Position numbers and translations under genes: made by a program. From Reyranella sp. (GTDB lineage Bacteria > Pseudomonadota > Alphaproteobacteria > Reyranellales > Reyranellaceae), in the NCBI RefSeq assembly GCF_030651995.1, contig NZ_JAUSBN010000005.1, positions 213,865 to 277,864 of the forward strand: 64,000 nucleotides of DNA, given 5' to 3'. Below the pieces are notes generated by a model. That model was given only the letters and a program-made list of their open reading frames with translations, searched no databases and had not been told where the DNA came from. Shown here one piece after another: positions 60,115 to 64,000 of this stretch (its first letter is position 1; the number at the start of each line of letters is the position of its first letter).

Positions 60115-63100
60115 ATGGCGACGGTGCGATACACGGTCAGGGACAACTGGGGTTCGGGCTTCATCGGCAACATGACCGTCGAAGGAGGCTCGTCCGGCAT
60201 TGATGGATGGACCGTCGAGTTCGATGCCGGCTTCGCCATCACCAACATCTGGGGGGCCGAGATCGTCAGCCATGTCGGCACGCACTATGTGCTGCGCAAC
60301 GCCTCCTACAACGCCGACGTCTCGCCCGGCGGCAGCGTGACCTTCGGGTTCCAGGCGACCCCGGGCGCCACCGGCGGCACGACGGCGACCGGCCTGTCGC
60401 TCACCGGTTCCGGCGAGGAGCCGCCACCGGTCCTGCCGACGATCTCGGTCGGCGACGCGTCCGTCGTCGAAGGCAACAGCGGCACAAAACAGATGGTCTT
60501 CACGGTCAGCCTCTCCCAGGCGGCCACCGGACCGGTGACGGTCAACTACGCGACCGCCAACGGCACCGCGACGGCCGGCCAGGACTACGTCGCCCAGTCC
60601 GGCGCGATCACTTTCGCGGCCGGCGAGACCCAGAAGACGATCAGCGTCACGGTCAACGGCGACAAGGTGGCTGAACTCAACGAAACGCTGGCACTCACCC
60701 TGACTTCGCCGAGCGGCGCCACGATCGCCGACGGCGCGGCTGTCGGCACGATCCTCACCGACGAGGCCATCGTCCCCAGGATCGCCATTGCGGACGCCAC
60801 CGTGAAGGAAGGCGACAGCGGCACGCGCGATCTGTCCTTCACCGTCACCTTGTCGCAGGCCACCACCAACGCGGTCACGGTCACCTACGGCACGGCGGAC
60901 GGCACCGCCAAGGCGGGCCAGGACTACGTCGCCCAGAGCGGCACGCTGACCTTCGCGCCTGGCGAGACCTCCAAGGTGATCAAGGTCAAGGTCACCGGCG
61001 ACACGGCGATCGAAGGCAACGAGACGCTGAAGATCAACCTGTCGTCGCCGAGCGGCGCCGCCATCGCCGACCGGGTCGCGACCGGCACGATCGTGAACGA
61101 CGATGCGCAGATTACCGTCGCCGACACCTCGGTCACGGAAGGCAACGACGGCACCACCAATCTCGCCTTCACGGTCAAGCTGTCTGCGGCGGCGTCCGGG
61201 CCGGTCACGGTCGCCTACACCACCGGCAACGGCACGGCGAGGGCCGGCCAGGACTATGTCGCCCAGCCCGGCACACTGACCTTTGCCGCCGGCGAGACGT
61301 CGAAGATCGTGAACGTCCTGGTGACGGGAGACAGGGCGGTCGAGGGCAACGAGACGGTGAGGCTCTCCCTGTCGTCGCCGGTCGGTGCCGCGATCAAGGA
61401 CGGCCTCGCCATCGGCACGATCGTCAACGACGACAGCACCGCGCTCCCCTCGCTGTCGATCAGCGACGCCTCGTCGGCCGAAGGCAGTGCGGCGGCCCCC
61501 GGGCACACGACGTTCACGGTGAGCCTGTCGTCCGCAGCCGCCGGCCCGGTCACCGTGAATTTCACGACGGCCGACGGCACCGCGGTGGCCGGCAGCGACT
61601 ATGTCGCCCAGTCCGGCACGCTCACTTTCGCCGCCGGCGAGACGCAGAAGACGATCCAGGTCGTCCTGATCGGCGACGCGGTCTCGGAGGCCAACGAAGG
61701 CTTCAGTCTCGTACTCTCGAGCGCCAGCGGCGCCACCATCGTCGACGCGACCGGCATCGGCACGATCGTCAACGATGACGGGGCGCCGGCCCTGCCGACG
61801 CTCAGCATCTCCGACGCGACGGTGATCGAGGGCAATCCCGGCGGCGGCGCGGCGCCCGGCTGGCTCAGCACCTCGGGCAACCAGATCGTCGACTCGGCCG
61901 GACACTCGGTGCAGATCGCCGGCGTGAACTGGTTCGGCTTCGAATCGTCGACCTTCGCGCCGCACGGCCTGTGGACGCGCGGCTACAAGGACATGATGGA
62001 CCAGATGGTGGATCTGGGCTTCAACACGATCCGCCTGCCCTTCTCAAGCGAGATGCTGCACACGAATGCGGCGCCCAACGGCATCGACTTCGGCAAGAAT
62101 CCCGACCTGCAGGGCCTGTCGGCGCTGCAGATCATGGACAAGATCGTCGACTATGCGGGCGAGATCGGCCTCAAGATCATCCTCGACCATCATCGCAGCA
62201 ACGCCGGCGCCGGAACGTCCGAGAACGGCCTCTGGTACAACAGCCAGTACACGCAGGCGGCCTGGATAAACGACTGGAAGATGCTGGCGGCGCGCTACGC
62301 CGACGATCCGGCGGTGATCGGCGCGGACCTGCACAACGAGCCCTACAACGGCACCTGGGGCGGCGGCGGCACCAACGACTGGGCGCTGGCGGCGGAAACG
62401 GCCGGCAATGCCATCGGCACGGTCAACGCCAACTGGCTGATCTTCGTCGAGGGCGTCGGCACCTACAATGGTCAGAACTACTGGTGGGGCGGCAACCTGA
62501 TGGGCGTGCGCGACAGGCCGATCGACCTCGCGCTCGACAACAAGCTCGTCTACTCGGCGCACGACTATCCCAACTCGGTCTACGAGCAGCCGTGGTTCCA
62601 GGGCGCCGACTTCCCCGCGAACCTGCCCGCCAAGTTCGACCAGATGTGGGGCTACATCTACCGGGAAGGCATCGCCCCGGTGTGGATCGGCGAGTTCGGC
62701 ACCAAGCTGGTCGATCCCAAGGACGCGCCGTGGCTGGAGGCGATCACCTCCTATCTCGGCGGCGACTTCGACAATGACGGCACGTCCGATCTCGCGCCGG
62801 GACAGAAGGGACCGAGCTGGACCTTCTGGTCCTGGAACCCCAACTCAGGCGACACCGGCGGCATCCTGAACGACAACTGGACCACGGTGAACCAGACCAA
62901 GATGGGCTACCTGACGCCCATCGAGTACCAGTTCCCCGAGGACGCGCCGGGCGATGGCGGCACGCCGGGCGGCCCGACGGCGAGCTTCGTGCTCACCCTC
63001 TCGGAAGCCGCCACGCACGAGGTGACGGTCGACTACCAGACCGTCTATGGCGAGGCCGGCGCCGCGGACTTCATCGCCAGCAACGGCCAGGTCACCTTCG

Positions 63101-63609
63101 CGGCCGGCGAGCAGAGCAAGACGATCACGATCGAGATCTCGCCGGACAGGCTGGCCGAGGGCAACGAGCATTTCGGCGTCGTGCTGAGCAACGCCGTGGG
63201 CGCCACGATCACGCGCGCCACCGGTACCGGTACCATCGTCGATGACGACTCGGCGGCTGCGCCCACCACGCCCACGACTCCCTCCGACCCGACCCCGCCC
63301 GGGGAGTCGGGCGACCTCGAGGCCATGTTCGCGGTCGTCAATTCCTGGTCAGGAGGCTTCAACGGCAGCGTGACGCTCGAGAACGACGGCGCTACGGCGA
63401 CCACGGGCTGGCAGGTCAGGATCGAGACGACCAACCAGATCACCGACATCTGGAACGCCGTCATCGTGTCGCACGATGCGAGCGGCTACGTCATCGGCAA
63501 CACCTCGTACAACGGCACGATCGCCCATGACGGCGAGACCAACTTCGGCTTCGTGGCCGCCGGCGCGCAGGATCCGTCCGCCGTGAATATCGATCTGCTG
63601 AACGTCTGA
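60115..63609 (+). CDS. Multidomain GH5 protein: CBM2-like, Calx-beta repeats, inserted GH5, CBM2-like
   Basis: A 1164-residue protein. Residues 1-95 form a CBM2-like domain (TVRDNWGSGFIGNMTVEGGS). Four Calx-beta domains follow at about 106-218, 219-330, 331-441 and 442-558. A fifth starts (LPTLSISDATVIEGNPG) but is interrupted at about 580-942 by a GH5 cellulase barrel, with catalytic Glu742 in DLHNEP and Glu860 in WIGEFGT. The Calx-beta resumes at about 952-1045 (TASFVLTLSEAATHEVTV), then comes a Pro/Thr linker and a second CBM2-like domain to the end. There is no signal peptide from ATG 60115 (GGAGGT upstream) or from the earlier in-frame start. The two-component pair is divergent. Confidence 0.92.
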   Translation: MATVRYTVRDNWGSGFIGNMTVEGGSSGIDGWTVEFDAGFAITNIWGAEIVSHVGTHYVLRNASYNADVSPGGSVTFGFQATPGATGGTTATGLSLTGSGEEPPPVLPTISVGDASVVEGNSGTKQMVFTVSLSQAATGPVTVNYATANGTATAGQDYVAQSGAITFAAGETQKTISVTVNGDKVAELNETLALTLTSPSGATIADGAAVGTILTDEAIVPRIAIADATVKEGDSGTRDLSFTVTLSQATTNAVTVTYGTADGTAKAGQDYVAQSGTLTFAPGETSKVIKVKVTGDTAIEGNETLKINLSSPSGAAIADRVATGTIVNDDAQITVADTSVTEGNDGTTNLAFTVKLSAAASGPVTVAYTTGNGTARAGQDYVAQPGTLTFAAGETSKIVNVLVTGDRAVEGNETVRLSLSSPVGAAIKDGLAIGTIVNDDSTALPSLSISDASSAEGSAAAPGHTTFTVSLSSAAAGPVTVNFTTADGTAVAGSDYVAQSGTLTFAAGETQKTIQVVLIGDAVSEANEGFSLVLSSASGATIVDATGIGTIVNDDGAPALPTLSISDATVIEGNPGGGAAPGWLSTSGNQIVDSAGHSVQIAGVNWFGFESSTFAPHGLWTRGYKDMMDQMVDLGFNTIRLPFSSEMLHTNAAPNGIDFGKNPDLQGLSALQIMDKIVDYAGEIGLKIILDHHRSNAGAGTSENGLWYNSQYTQAAWINDWKMLAARYADDPAVIGADLHNEPYNGTWGGGGTNDWALAAETAGNAIGTVNANWLIFVEGVGTYNGQNYWWGGNLMGVRDRPIDLALDNKLVYSAHDYPNSVYEQPWFQGADFPANLPAKFDQMWGYIYREGIAPVWIGEFGTKLVDPKDAPWLEAITSYLGGDFDNDGTSDLAPGQKGPSWTFWSWNPNSGDTGGILNDNWTTVNQTKMGYLTPIEYQFPEDAPGDGGTPGGPTASFVLTLSEAATHEVTVDYQTVYGEAGAADFIASNGQVTFAAGEQSKTITIEISPDRLAEGNEHFGVVLSNAVGATITRATGTGTIVDDDSAAAPTTPTTPSDPTPPGESGDLEAMFAVVNSWSGGFNGSVTLENDGATATTGWQVRIETTNQITDIWNAVIVSHDASGYVIGNTSYNGTIAHDGETNFGFVAAGAQDPSAVNIDLLNV
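60430..61790 (+). repeat. Tandem Calx-beta coding repeats
   Basis: Four units of about 330-350 bases in direct tandem. The unit marker coding DYVAQSG or DYVAQPG recurs near 60583, 60925, 61252 and 61597. A fifth, diverged unit is split around the GH5 region (first part near 61800, remainder 62968-63250). Confidence 0.88.
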
Positions 63610-63912
63610 GGTCGAACTTCAGAGGTGACGCTGCTTTTTATCTGGGATTGACCCACCAACCTCATCCTGAGGAGCGCCGCCCCGCGGCGTGTCTCGAAGG
63701 ATGAGCAACAAACGCGGTGCGCGTACCCACCCTTCGAGACGCGCTCCTGCGGAGCGCTCCTCAGGGTGAGGTGGCTTATTTCAAACGGATGATTCTTTCT
63801 CAGCCGGAGAGACTCTAAATCCGGCGACGTCTCGCCCTGCAGTCCACGGTGCTCGACGAACGCTTCCGGTCACCCCTCCCAGTGCCTAAAATCGGCGCTG
63901 GGAGGATTTTGT
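63610..63912. other. Gene-free gap of 303 bases
   Basis: It contains the family A palindrome (63660-63771) and then about 140 bases leading to the next gene. I see no coding region or RNA gene. GGAGG at 63901 is the ribosome site of the following gene. Confidence 0.55.
63660..63771. repeat. Intergenic palindrome, family A copy 4
   Basis: About 112 bases starting CCTCATCCTGAGGAGCGCCG and ending AGCGCTCCTCAGGGTGAGG, with inner arms GTCTCGAAGGATGAG and CACCCTTCGAGACGC. It shares long stretches, including the loop GCAACAAACGCGGTGC, with the copy at 30006, which suggests recent common origin. Confidence 0.9.
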
Positions 63913-64000
63913 ATGAAGTTCAGTTTCTCGAGCGAGCAGGAAGAGTTCAGGACCAGCCTGCGCCGCTTCCTGGCCGAACGCTCGCCCACCAAGGAAGTCC
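63913..64000 (+). CDS. Acyl-CoA dehydrogenase, N-terminal fragment
   Basis: The frame opens at ATG 63913 with GGAGG seven bases upstream and runs off the right edge. The 29 visible residues (MKFSFSSEQEEFRTSLRRFL and on) match the helix that starts acyl-CoA dehydrogenases. Only the first few percent of the gene is present, so the substrate class cannot be judged. Confidence 0.75.
   Translation, partial: MKFSFSSEQEEFRTSLRRFLAERSPTKEV

Noticed and set aside
60430..61790. Regularly spaced repeats as a possible CRISPR array
   Set aside because: The period is about 340 bases, inside one long coding frame, and corresponds to Calx-beta protein domains.
60115..63609. RTX calcium-binding repeats in the GH5 protein
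   Set aside because: No GGxGxDxxx nonapeptides are present; the DxD-rich ends belong to the Calx-beta units (IVNDD).
10418..63771. Palindromes as insertion-sequence ends
   Set aside because: No transposase gene lies between any pair and each element is only 70-125 bases long with self-complementary arms.
1..64000. tRNA, rRNA or riboswitch genes
   Set aside because: I looked through the intergenic gaps for cloverleaf ends, CCA-like termini and rRNA signatures and saw none, but a covariance search was not possible.

Overview
The window is a GC-rich (roughly two thirds G+C by eye), gene-dense chromosomal segment with about 55 protein genes on both strands and no rRNA, tRNA, phage, insertion sequence or CRISPR array that I can see. 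The protein families (PutA without a DNA-binding domain, TctC/Bug binding proteins, HdeD, DUF2000, DUF3300/DUF2950) and dispersed imperfect palindromes between genes point to an Alphaproteobacterium of the Rhodospirillales/Hyphomicrobiales type. A Reyranella- or Bradyrhizobium-like soil organism is my guess, not a demonstrated placement.

Layout. 0-16 kb: 5' part of gltB, a small lipoprotein, VOC protein + putA, hrpB, amidase, apt, a DUF2817 peptidase translationally coupled to a cNMP-binding/patatin protein, an NTF2-like protein, an MFS permease, and a divergent DUF2000/AraC pair. 16-23 kb (minus strand): an FAD monooxygenase, then a CoA-thioester cluster (HMG-CoA-synthase-like/DUF35 fusion, SCP2-type thiolase, two hot-dog dehydratase subunits, SDR) and a NUDIX hydrolase. 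The cluster is punctuated by palindromes and one internal terminator. 23-30 kb: HdeD, an MDR reductase, an ankyrin/hydrolase pair, a GH25 lipoprotein with a secreted neighbour, and a GMC oxidoreductase. 30-37 kb: type I secretion ABC/adaptor pair, GT2 glycosyltransferase, secreted GH5 cellulase, GntP-like permease. 37-45 kb: an NTF2-FMO fusion with a TctC protein, two MFS permeases, a lower-GC orphan fragment, small envelope proteins, and a D-lactate-type dehydrogenase. 45-54 kb: two paralogous TetR regulators, GST+HAD pair, cold-shock protein, FAD monooxygenase, two paralogous small STAS-like proteins around one TetR gene, a SET-domain protein, and a DUF3300/DUF2950 pair. 54-64 kb: PEP mutase/isocitrate lyase family protein, orphan peptide-type binding protein, quinone oxidoreductase, a LytS/LytTR-type two-component pair, a 1164-residue multidomain GH5 protein, and the start of an acyl-CoA dehydrogenase.

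Most striking points: (1) an HMG-CoA synthase-like domain fused to a DUF35 zinc-ribbon/OB domain that appears to lack the Glu/Cys/His catalytic set, encoded with thiolase, dehydratase and SDR genes, which recalls the archaeal thiolase-HMGCS-DUF35 complex; (2) a signal-peptide-less protein with CBM2-like domains at both ends in which a GH5 catalytic domain sits inside a Calx-beta repeat, next to a divergent two-component system; (3) at least four families of long palindromes occupying intergenic gaps, some inside the CoA cluster.
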